Shown: positions 54,721 to 62,288 of the stretch, piece after piece
Position numbering within the stretch: the first letter of the stretch is position 1
How the letters are laid out: each line of letters opens with the position of its first letter
Translations under genes and position numbers: made by a program
NCBI RefSeq assembly: GCF_900659615.1
Contig: NZ_CAACUY010000004.1
Span: 84,382 to 148,381 of the forward strand
DNA: 64,000 nucleotides
Reading direction: 5' to 3'
Source of the DNA: Actinomadura fibrosa
GTDB taxonomy: Bacteria; Actinomycetota; Actinomycetes; Streptosporangiales; Streptosporangiaceae
Notes under the pieces: model-generated
The model's database searches: none
What the model was told of the DNA's origin: nothing
Seen by the model: only the letters and a program-made list of their open reading frames with translations

Positions 54721-55716
54721 TTACCAGGCGGCGTCGGCGAGGTCGGCGCCCGGGATCGCGGCGCCGCCCGCGTACAGGCGGCCGTCGCCGGCGGAGACGA
54801 GCAGGTGCGTGCCCGTGTGGTCGGCGTCGAGGCGCGCCACGGAGCCCTTCGACGCCTGCCGGGCGACGACGCGGGCGGGCTTGCGGGTGTCGATCGAGTA
54901 GCTCTGCAGGACGATCTGGCCGTTGCCCGCCAGGCCCGCGACGACCGTCCGCCCGTCCCGGCCCAGGACGGCGGTGGCGGCGCCCTTCGGGAGGCTCAGG
55001 ACGGCCTTGCTCACCTTGAGGTCGCCCGAGGGGAGGCGGGTGTCGAGCACGCGGACCTGGTGCCGTCCCGTCGTCCTGCCGAGGGGACTCCACACGAAGG
55101 CGAGCGTGTCACCGTTCCACGAGAGGCTGCTGATGCGGGCGGGGAGTTTCGTCGTCCACGTCTTGCGGGCACCCGTCCGGGTGGAGACGACGTCCACGCG
55201 GCCGGCGGTGCCCCTGTAGGTGACGTAGGCGACGCGTTCGCCGTCGGGGCCGGTGGCGAGGTCGGAGTACGGGGCGGAAATGCCGGGCACCGCGGCCTTC
55301 GGCAGGTCCTTCAGGGCCTTCGGCTCGCCGCTCGCCTTCAGTTCGAGACGCTGGAACGTGACCTTCCGGGCGGCGTAGGACGCGACGACGTACGAGCCGT
55401 CCTTCAAGGCGGAGACGCGCTGGAACAGGCGTCCGGGCTGCGCGGCGACGGGCAGGCCGACATCGGCGCCGCCGCGGACGTCGCGGACGACGAGCGCGGT
55501 GCCGCCCCTGCGGACGCCGACGACGAACCGCGGCGAGGTCTGCTCGCTCCTGGCGGCGGGCTTGGCAGCGTGCTCCTTGTGCTCGCCGCGGCCGCGGTGG
55601 TGCAGCACGTCCGCGCCGCCGCCGATGCACAGCGCCACCCCGGCGGCGACGCTGACCGGGATGAGGCTCCTCCACGCCGCGCCGACCAGTGACCTCGAAG
55701 CCGGTTCCCTGTCCAT
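54721..55716 (-). CDS. Membrane-anchored beta-propeller-like protein
   Basis: A 331-residue protein with one N-terminal membrane helix (SLIPVSVAAGVALCIGGGADVL), a short charged linker, then repeats of four-stranded blade character (SALKDGSYVVASYAARKVTF; LATGPDGERVAYVTY; SSLSWNGDTLAFVW; AVLGRDGRTVVAGLAGN). The pattern resembles TolB/WD40-type propellers. It lies 43 bp upstream of a short gap before the RicT gene, same strand, so co-transcription is possible. Function unknown. Confidence 0.7.
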   Translation of the reverse strand: MDREPASRSLVGAAWRSLIPVSVAAGVALCIGGGADVLHHRGRGEHKEHAAKPAARSEQTSPRFVVGVRRGGTALVVRDVRGGADVGLPVAAQPGRLFQRVSALKDGSYVVASYAARKVTFQRLELKASGEPKALKDLPKAAVPGISAPYSDLATGPDGERVAYVTYRGTAGRVDVVSTRTGARKTWTTKLPARISSLSWNGDTLAFVWSPLGRTTGRHQVRVLDTRLPSGDLKVSKAVLSLPKGAATAVLGRDGRTVVAGLAGNGQIVLQSYSIDTRKPARVVARQASKGSVARLDADHTGTHLLVSAGDGRLYAGGAAIPGADLADAAW

Positions 55717-55833
55717 CGGGTCGCCCAGCGCCCCTTCCCGAAGATCCCGTTCTGACCCGTCGTTTCTATCTCATCTTCCCGACGTCAAACAGCCATGAAT
55801 GCGGAGTTATCACTTCGACACCCGATATGCCGC

Positions 55834-56733
55834 TCAGGGCCGGGCGGCGAGCGCGGCCCGGGCGGCCTCCAGCGCGGACGAGCCGTACGAGCCGCCGTAC
55901 AGGACCACGTGGACGAGCAGCGGGTGGAGCTGGTGCAGGGGGATCCGGGCCCGCCAGCCGTCCGCGAGCGGCGCGGCCTCGTCGTAGGCGGCGATGATCC
56001 GGTCGAGGTGCGGCGTGCCGAACAGCGCCATCATCGCGAGGTCGGTCTCGCGGTGCCCGCCGTGCGCGGCCGGGTCGATCAGCAGTGCCCGCGCGTCCGT
56101 CCACAGGACGTTCCCCGACCACAGGTCCCCGTGGATACGGCTCGGCTGCTCCGGCGGCCCGGCCAGCTCGTCGATGTCCGCCAGCACGCGTTCGACGAGG
56201 CGGACGCCGTCCGCGGAGAGGTGCCGCGCGGCGCGGCGCAGGTACGGTTCGAGGCGCCGCTCGGCGTACCAGCGGGGCCACGGGCCCGCGTCGGACGTGT
56301 TGTCGAGCGGGAGGTCGGCGATGAAGCCGTCCCACGGCGCCCCGAACGCGTCCGGGCGGGCGCCAGTGTGCAGCAGCGCCAGCTCGCGGCCGAGGCGTTC
56401 GGCGGCGTCCCGCGTGGCCCCGCCTGACCGGATCCAAGGCAGGACGAGCAGCCGGTCATCCGCGCCGAGGACCTCGGGGACGGGCGCCCCGTCCCCGGCC
56501 TCCGCCAGCCAGCGCAGCCCCGCGGCCTCCGCCGCGAAGACCCCCGAGCGGTTGTGCGCGATCTTGGCGAAGACCTCGCGGCCGTCCGCGAGGGCCGCGC
56601 GGTGCAGCGTCCAGGAGTGGCTGGAGCCCAGGTCGTCGAGCCTTTCGACCCGGGCCCCGAGCAGCCGTTCGATCCGCGCTTCCGGCGCCTGCCCGCCGTC
56701 CGGGGACGCCTGTCCGCCGTCCCGCCGCGCCAT
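55834..56733 (-). CDS. Fructosamine/ribulosamine 3-kinase family protein
   Basis: A 299-residue aminoglycoside-kinase-fold enzyme. Landmarks: SSHSWTLHRAALADGREVFAKI (ATP-binding Lys), EAAGLRWLAEAGDGAPVPEVL, catalytic IHGDLWSGNVLWT, and LIDPAAHGGHRETDLAMMALFG (DFG-equivalent DP). The family phosphorylates ketoamines formed by glycation, leading to protein repair. It starts 3 bp after a low-molecular-weight phosphatase, a partner with a known ribulosamine-5-phosphatase role, so a deglycation unit is likely. ATG 56733. Confidence 0.9.
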   Translation of the reverse strand: MARRDGGQASPDGGQAPEARIERLLGARVERLDDLGSSHSWTLHRAALADGREVFAKIAHNRSGVFAAEAAGLRWLAEAGDGAPVPEVLGADDRLLVLPWIRSGGATRDAAERLGRELALLHTGARPDAFGAPWDGFIADLPLDNTSDAGPWPRWYAERRLEPYLRRAARHLSADGVRLVERVLADIDELAGPPEQPSRIHGDLWSGNVLWTDARALLIDPAAHGGHRETDLAMMALFGTPHLDRIIAAYDEAAPLADGWRARIPLHQLHPLLVHVVLYGGSYGSSALEAARAALAARP

Positions 56734-56736
56734 GCG

Positions 56737-57216
56737 TCAGGCGGCCTTGAGACCAGTCCGGATCTCCGCGAGAAGGCCCGGCATCGCCGCCTCGACCATC
56801 GCCAGGACCTCGTCGAAGTCGGCGTGGTCCCCGTAGTAGGGGTCGGGGACGTCGAGGTCGGCGCCCGCCGCCGGGTCGAACTCCCGCAGCAGCCGGACCC
56901 GGCCGCGCGCCTCCTCGTCCGGCGCCATCGACCGCAGGGCCCGCAGGTGGCCGCGGTCCAGCGCCAGGATCAGGTCGTAGCGGTCGAACCAGTCCGCCTC
57001 GAACTGCCGCGCGACGTGCGCCGAGCGGTAGCCCGCCCGGCGCAGCGCCTCGACGGTCCGGGAGTCGGCGTCGTCGCCCACGTGCCAGCTTCCCGTGCCC
57101 GAGCTGTCGACCTCCACGTCCAGCCCCTCCTCCGCGACGTGGTGGCGCAGGATCCACTCGGCCATCGGGGAGCGGCAGATGTTGCCGGTGCAGACGAACG
57201 TGACTCGGTACGGCAT
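56737..57216 (-). CDS. Low-molecular-weight protein tyrosine phosphatase
   Basis: A 159-residue phosphatase with the P-loop VCTGNICRSPMAEW (Cx5R-S) and the acid loop VPDPYYGDHADF. Full family length. Substrates may be phosphotyrosine proteins or, given its neighbour, protein-bound ribulosamine 5-phosphate. ATG 57216. It begins the two-gene unit with the fructosamine kinase. Confidence 0.95.
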   Translation of the reverse strand: MPYRVTFVCTGNICRSPMAEWILRHHVAEEGLDVEVDSSGTGSWHVGDDADSRTVEALRRAGYRSAHVARQFEADWFDRYDLILALDRGHLRALRSMAPDEEARGRVRLLREFDPAAGADLDVPDPYYGDHADFDEVLAMVEAAMPGLLAEIRTGLKAA

Positions 57217-57269
57217 GCCCCCATCATGCCCGAGGACGATCGCGCGCCTCGGATCCGCTCGTCCTGAGG

Positions 57270-57878
57270 TCAGGACCGCACCGTGAGCACCGTGTCCACG
57301 CCTGGGCGGCCCAGCACGGCCACTATGACGCCCCGGGCGCCGACGCCGTCCCGCATCGTCACTTCGAACATGTCGGCCGCGTCGCCCACGGGACCGTCAT
57401 GCCAGGGTCCATACTTCTTGAGCCTCTTCTTGGAGTACTCGTACGACTGGGCCTTCGAGATGTACGACACGTCCCTGACGTCCCCCCTGTCGCGCAGTCG
57501 GCCCGCCAGCGCCTGCCTCTGCGCGGCCGTCACGTCACGCCGGTCGCAGCTCGCGTTGGTGGACGTGCGCGCGCAGAGCTTCACCACGATGACGGGCCCT
57601 CCGGATCCGGGCGGCGACGTCTTGTCCGCGGACGCGGATGACATCGGCCTCGCTCCCTTCCCGGCGCCGAGGACGCCGCCCGCGGCCGCGCCTCCCACCG
57701 CCACCGCGGCGGCCGCCGCGACGGAGGCCGCCACGAGCATCGGACGCCGCAGGCCGCCGCCCGCGCGCCGTGCGCGGACAGGCCCGTCCGCGAACCTCGG
57801 GGCGGGGACGTCCTCGGGACCGAGGGTCCCGCCCACGGCTTCCAGCGCGTCCCTGAGACGCTCCTCGGTCGCGTTCAC
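57270..57878 (-). CDS. Membrane protein with FtsX extracellular-like domain, partner of the SigE-type sigma factor
   Basis: A 202-residue protein: cytoplasmic N-terminus (EERLRDALEAVGGTLG), one membrane helix (PMLVAASVAAAAAVAVGGAAAGGVLG), and an outer domain reading VIVVKLCART... CDRRDVTAAQRQALAGRLRDRGDVRDVSYISKAQSYEYSKKRLKKYG... FEVTMRDG. The outer part matches the ECD of FtsX (strand with Cys, helix, 'V--V-YISK-EAY', then a strand). GTG 57878 overlaps the sigma stop. Its place suggests an anti-sigma-like regulator, although it lacks a typical zinc anti-sigma motif. Confidence 0.8.
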   Translation of the reverse strand: MNATEERLRDALEAVGGTLGPEDVPAPRFADGPVRARRAGGGLRRPMLVAASVAAAAAVAVGGAAAGGVLGAGKGARPMSSASADKTSPPGSGGPVIVVKLCARTSTNASCDRRDVTAAQRQALAGRLRDRGDVRDVSYISKAQSYEYSKKRLKKYGPWHDGPVGDAADMFEVTMRDGVGARGVIVAVLGRPGVDTVLTVRS

Positions 57879-58432
57879 TGCTCCTCCTCCAGCATCCGGC
57901 CCAGCGCGGCGATCGCCCGGGACATGGTCGACTTGACGGTGCCGCGGCTCACCCGCATCGCGCCGGCGATCTCCTCCTCGGACAGGTCGCAGAAGTAGCG
58001 CAGCACCAGGGCCTCGCGCTGCCGGGCGGGCAGCCGGTGCAGCGCCCGCAGGACCTCCCGCCTGTCCTCGCCGACCATCGCCGCGGCCTCCGCCGACCAC
58101 TCCGGCGGCTGGTGGAAGGCCCGGAACGGCCTCCGGCGCCGCCGCAGCGCCGTCCGCGACCCGTTCAGGACCGCCGAGCGGACGTAGACCAGGGCCCGCT
58201 CGCGGTCGCGCAGCCGCGACCAGCGCCGGTACAGGCCCGCGAACGCCTCCTGGACGACGTCCTCCGCCGTTCCCCGGTCGCCCACCATCACGAGGGCGAG
58301 ACGCATCAGCCCAAGTGCGTGCCCCCGGTAGAGCTCGGTGACCATCGACGTCGCGTCGCCGGCCTTCTCGTCCGCCGTCGCTTCCGCCGCTTCTCCGGGC
58401 GGATGTTGAGCGGACACCGTTTCAGTCTCCAT
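57875..58432 (-). CDS. SigE-family (ECF41/SigE-like) RNA polymerase sigma factor
   Basis: A 185-residue ECF sigma factor. Region 2: TELYRGHALGLMRLALVMVGDRGTAEDVVQEAFAGLYRRWSRL. Region 4: LHRLPARQREALVLRYFCDLSEEEIAGAMRVSRGTVKSTMSRAIAALGRML. The AEDVVQEAFA and LRYFxDLSExEIA motifs are those of the actinobacterial SigE family. ATG 58432. Co-transcribed with the FtsX-ECD-like membrane protein, the likely signal input. Confidence 0.93.
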   Translation of the reverse strand: METETVSAQHPPGEAAEATADEKAGDATSMVTELYRGHALGLMRLALVMVGDRGTAEDVVQEAFAGLYRRWSRLRDRERALVYVRSAVLNGSRTALRRRRRPFRAFHQPPEWSAEAAAMVGEDRREVLRALHRLPARQREALVLRYFCDLSEEEIAGAMRVSRGTVKSTMSRAIAALGRMLEEEQ

Positions 58433-58497
58433 GTCCCAGAGACGCCACCGGCCCCTCCAGGTTGCTTCCGCCCCTCGACCGATTCGCGTGACACGAA

Positions 58498-58533
58498 CGC
58501 GGCCCCCGACCGTCGTCCGGTCGGGGTCCGCGT
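58498..58533 (-). terminator. Terminator of the subtilase gene
   Basis: A stem of about 15 bp with one mismatch (58498-58513 with 58518-58533) just after the leftward subtilase gene, before the sigma gene start. Confidence 0.65.
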
Positions 58534-58550
58534 CGGTGCGGTGCTACACG

Positions 58551-60260
58551 TCAGCGCTGGACGGCGTGCAGCGCGTCCACGATGCCGTTGCCGAAGAACC
58601 CGTTGCGCTCCTTGGAGCCCTCACAGGTCTGCGTCGAGGTGTGCTTCACCCACTCGCCGTCGGTGAGCCGGTACCAGACGTACTGGACGGTGTTCGGGCT
58701 CGGGCAGGGCTTGGCGGTGGCGGTGCCGCGCAGCACGCGCTCCACGAACGACGGGTCGAGCGTGAGCCCGCCGCGCTTGCGGTCCGGCCTGCCGTACTTG
58801 CTGACGATCAGCGCGGCGACGCCGACGGCGTGCGGCGACGCCATCGAGGTGCCCTGGATCGACTGGTAGTAGGCGCACTTGGCGCCGTTGCAGCTGCGGA
58901 TCAGGTACGACACCTTCGGGGTGCCGTCGGCGTTGAGCTCGTCGCGCTCCTTGGCGAGGCGCGCGGGGTAGGCGGCCCAGATGCCGCGGCGGTCGTCCGG
59001 CTTGCCGTCGGGCGCGTCCACCTTGTCGCCGCCGGGGGCCGCGACGGCGACGTACCCGTTGCCGAAGCTGCTGTAGTACGACTTGCGCCCGCTCGGGCCG
59101 GTCGCCGAGATCGGGATGACGTGGTCGCCCTCGGACGGCATCGACACGCAGCTCGCCGGGACGGTCCGCTCGTAGGGCTTCTCACCCGGCACGGACGGGA
59201 AGTCCGGGCTCGTGTCGTCCACGTTGGTCTTGGTGTAGTCGACCAGGTCGTTGCCCGCGGCGGAGACCAGCGTGACGCCGCGCTCGTGCGCGAAGTCCAG
59301 CGCGCGCTGCGTCGCCTTGATGATCGTGCGCTGTTCGAGCTGGTCCGCGGGCTTGTCCGCGGGGTTGTTCGCGCAGTTCCAGAGCCAGGGGTCGATGTAG
59401 TACGACATGTTGACGACGTCCACGCCGATCTTGGCGGCGTAGGTCAGGCCGTCCACGGTCGGCTGGAGGTAGAACTGCCCGGAGTCCTGGCCCACGCGGA
59501 TGTTGACCAGCGACACCTTGGGGGCGACGCCCGCCATGCCGAGCCCGTTGCGCGGCGAGGCGATGGTGGACGCGACGTGCGTGCCGTGGTCGTTGTCGTC
59601 CCAGTCGACCGGGTCCACGCACGACTTGAACTCGCAGGGGCCGTCGAGCTCGTTGCCGTCGGCATCGGTCGGGATGTCGGTGGTGAAGTTGCGGCTGAGC
59701 TTCTTGTTGAAGTTCGGCTTGACGTCGGGGTGGTTCCCGTCGACGCCGGTGTCCAGGACGCCGACGAGCACGCGCTTGTCGCCGGGCTCGGTCTTGTACG
59801 AGCCGGTCGTCGTCGCGTGGATCTGCTTCATGTCCCACTGGAGGTCCGCGAGCGGGTCCGCGTCCTTGGTGGGCTTGCCGGTCGGGGCGACCTTGCCCTG
59901 CGTCCCCGCGGTCCGCTCGACGGCGGTGGCGGCCTTCTTCGGGGCCTTGGGCGCCTCGCCGATGACGCGGTTGTGCGCGACGCCGTCCAGCGCGCGCTGG
60001 GCCGTCGCGTCGGTGACGAACGCGGGGTTGCGCGTGCGGACGGTGGCGACGCCCACGTCCTTGTTCTCGTGGACGATCGAGCCGCCGACCGCCTTCACGG
60101 CGGCGTGGGCCCGGCCGAGGGAGACGCCCTCCCTGTAGAGGACGACGTATTCCGAGAGCTCACCCTTCTTCTGGGGCTCGCTCGGAGCCGCGGAAGCGGG
60201 GTACACGAGCGGCGTCGTCGTGACGACGGCGCACGCGGCGGATATCAGGGCGCGCCGCAA
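58551..60260 (-). CDS. Secreted S8 family serine protease (subtilase)
   Basis: A 569-residue exported protease. Signal peptide (ALISAACAVVTTTPLVYPASA), an I9-type propeptide (SEYVVLYREGVSLGRAHAAVKAVGG), and the catalytic domain with Asp in VGVLDTGVDGNHPDV, His in NDHGTHVAST and Ser in GTSMASPHAVGVAAL. Two Cys pairs (CEFKSC; CANN) are probable disulfides. TTG 60260 is chosen because GGAGG lies 6 nt upstream. It stands alone, divergent from the PepSY lipoprotein. Probably digests extracellular protein. Confidence 0.94.
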   Translation of the reverse strand: MRRALISAACAVVTTTPLVYPASAAPSEPQKKGELSEYVVLYREGVSLGRAHAAVKAVGGSIVHENKDVGVATVRTRNPAFVTDATAQRALDGVAHNRVIGEAPKAPKKAATAVERTAGTQGKVAPTGKPTKDADPLADLQWDMKQIHATTTGSYKTEPGDKRVLVGVLDTGVDGNHPDVKPNFNKKLSRNFTTDIPTDADGNELDGPCEFKSCVDPVDWDDNDHGTHVASTIASPRNGLGMAGVAPKVSLVNIRVGQDSGQFYLQPTVDGLTYAAKIGVDVVNMSYYIDPWLWNCANNPADKPADQLEQRTIIKATQRALDFAHERGVTLVSAAGNDLVDYTKTNVDDTSPDFPSVPGEKPYERTVPASCVSMPSEGDHVIPISATGPSGRKSYYSSFGNGYVAVAAPGGDKVDAPDGKPDDRRGIWAAYPARLAKERDELNADGTPKVSYLIRSCNGAKCAYYQSIQGTSMASPHAVGVAALIVSKYGRPDRKRGGLTLDPSFVERVLRGTATAKPCPSPNTVQYVWYRLTDGEWVKHTSTQTCEGSKERNGFFGNGIVDALHAVQR

Positions 60261-60511
60261 GGCAGACCTCCTGGCCGTGGGGGGAGCTTGCCCGGGTTGG
60301 GTGGCTTAGCCAGGAGACGCTACTTGTGTTCTTGTTGAGAGACGCCTACGGGAATGTAACGAATAGGACCAGCTCTTGTAAGTCGCCCCTCCAACCCCCT
60401 CGCACTCCCCCTCCCACTTCCCCGCCCCCGGGAACCGCCCCGCACCGAGATTTTGGACGTCCGTGCCGAGCGCATCACGTTTACCCCTCCGATCAGGGGC
60501 ATGGCACGGGA

Positions 60512-61084
60512 GTGAGACTCATCGCAGCGGCACTCGCCGCCTCCCTGGCCCTGACCGCGTGCACGAGCGGTCAGCGGGACCGGAACGTCAGCCCGGACGC
60601 CCCCGACACCACCGCCTCGTCCGGGAACGCGGTCGGCTCGTCCGCCACGCCGGGCTCGGGGTTCCCCACCGCCTCCGGTCTGCTCGAACGGGCCGGGGAG
60701 ACCGCGCGGAAGGCCGTGCCCGGGTCGACCCTGACGGCCATCGAGTCGAACCAGAACGGCTGGAGCGCGAACCTGGTCGGCTCGGACGGCACCGAGCGCG
60801 TCCTCACCCTGAGCCCGGACGGCGGGCAGGTCACCGGCAACCAGGCCAAGAGCCAGGACGCGTCCGGCAAGAGCGAGAACCAGGCCGCGGTCAAGGCCGC
60901 CAAGCTCGACTACCGCGCCGCCGCCCAGCGGATGCGCACCGCCGCGCCGAACACCTGGATCACCGAGCTGAACCTCGACGAGAAGGGCGGCACCACCGTC
61001 TGGGAGGGCGACCTGCGCGGCGCGGGCGACTCCAAGCACCCGGTGACGATCGACGCCGCGAACGGCAAGGTCATCAAGTCCTAG
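60512..61084 (+). CDS. PepSY-domain lipoprotein
   Basis: A 190-residue lipoprotein: short signal peptide ending ASLALTAC, a Ser/Thr-rich linker, then two PepSY-like units. The first is ARKAVPGSTLTAIESNQNGWSANLVGSDGTERVLTLSPDGGQV; the second is MRTAAPNTWITELNLDEKGGTTVWEGDL... HPVTIDAANGKVI. PepSY domains often inhibit or chaperone proteases; the divergent subtilase is a natural candidate partner (inference). GTG 60512 is taken as start; the frame above lacks a signal peptide. Confidence 0.85.
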   Translation: MRLIAAALAASLALTACTSGQRDRNVSPDAPDTTASSGNAVGSSATPGSGFPTASGLLERAGETARKAVPGSTLTAIESNQNGWSANLVGSDGTERVLTLSPDGGQVTGNQAKSQDASGKSENQAAVKAAKLDYRAAAQRMRTAAPNTWITELNLDEKGGTTVWEGDLRGAGDSKHPVTIDAANGKVIKS

Positions 61085-61102
61085 AAGCCAGGCGACGGCC
61101 GG

Positions 61103-62260
61103 TCAGCCGGTGCGGAGGGCCAGCGTGAGGGCCTCGACGGCGAGCAGCGGGTTCACGTTCGCCTCCAGCCGCTCCCGGCACTCCATGATCGCGTCGAGCC
61201 GGCGGAGCGTCCCCTCCGGGCGTCCCGCGGCGGCCGCCGACCGCAGCTCCGCGCCGAGATCGGTGTTCACCAGCTCCGTGCCCGCCCCGAGCTGGAGCGC
61301 CAGTACGTCCCGGTAGTAGGACGCGAGGTCGAGCAGCGCGCGGTCGAGCGCGTCGCGCTTCACCCGGGTCGCCCGCGACTTCTGCCGGTCCTCCAGCTCC
61401 TTCAGCGCCCCCGCCGTGCCGCGCGGCATCCGCCCCTTCGCGCTCTCCCCCAGCGCCTGCCGCAGCGCGGACGTCTCGCTCTCGTTCAGCTCCTCGGTCT
61501 GGACCTTCGCCTCCGCCTCGGCGGCCTTCACCAGCGTCTCCGCCGCCGCCACCGCCGGACCCACCGAGGTCAGCCGGCGCGGCAGCGCCAGCACCTCCGC
61601 CCGCCGCCGGCGCGCCTCCGGGTCGGTCGCGAGCCGCCGCGCCCGGCTGATGTGGCCCTGCGCCGCCCGCGCCACCACGTCCGCGGTCTCCCGGTCGACC
61701 CCGTCGCGCAGGACGAGCACGTCCGCGACGGCCGCGACCGGCGGCGTCCGCAGCGTCACCAGCCGGCAGCGCGACCGGATGGTCACCAGCAGGTCGTCCG
61801 GCGACGGCGTGCACAGCAGCCACACCGTCCGCGGCGGGGGCTCCTCGATCGCCTTCAGCAGCGCGTTCGCCGCGGCCTCCGTCGCCCGGTCGGCGTCCTC
61901 GAACAGGACGATCTGCCAGCGCCCCCCGCTCGGCGACGACGACGCCCGCAGCACCAGCTCGCGGGTCTCCCGCACGCCGTAGGACAGCCCCGCCGGACGG
62001 ACGACCTCCACGTCCGCGTGCGTCCCCTGGAGCACCTGGTGGCAGGACGCGCAGTGCCCGCAGCCGCGCGGCGTCTCGGCGCACTGGAGCGCCGCCGCGA
62101 ACGCCCGCGCCGCGGTGGTGCGGCCCGCCCCGGGCGGCCCGGTGAACAGCCAGGCGTGCGCCATCTTCCCCGCGCCGCCGCTCCCGCCGCCCCCGTCCGC
62201 GGCGGCCGACAGTTGCGCGACGACCGGCTCCTGGCCGACCAGGTCATCCCACACGCTCAT
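61103..62260 (-). CDS. holB: DNA polymerase III subunit delta'
   Basis: A 385-residue clamp-loader subunit. AWLFTGPPGAGRTTAARAFAAALQC (P-loop form), the zinc module CAETPRGCGHCASC (four Cys), IVLFEDADRATEAAANALLKAIEEPP and LLVTIRSRC (SRC motif) are all present. ATG 62260. It is directly downstream of tmk (28 bp), the usual bacterial order. The C-terminal collar region is complete. Confidence 0.95.
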   Translation of the reverse strand: MSVWDDLVGQEPVVAQLSAAADGGGGSGGAGKMAHAWLFTGPPGAGRTTAARAFAAALQCAETPRGCGHCASCHQVLQGTHADVEVVRPAGLSYGVRETRELVLRASSSPSGGRWQIVLFEDADRATEAAANALLKAIEEPPPRTVWLLCTPSPDDLLVTIRSRCRLVTLRTPPVAAVADVLVLRDGVDRETADVVARAAQGHISRARRLATDPEARRRRAEVLALPRRLTSVGPAVAAAETLVKAAEAEAKVQTEELNESETSALRQALGESAKGRMPRGTAGALKELEDRQKSRATRVKRDALDRALLDLASYYRDVLALQLGAGTELVNTDLGAELRSAAAAGRPEGTLRRLDAIMECRERLEANVNPLLAVEALTLALRTG

Positions 62261-62288
62261 GCCTGAAAGGCTACGGCGTCCCCGGCCG

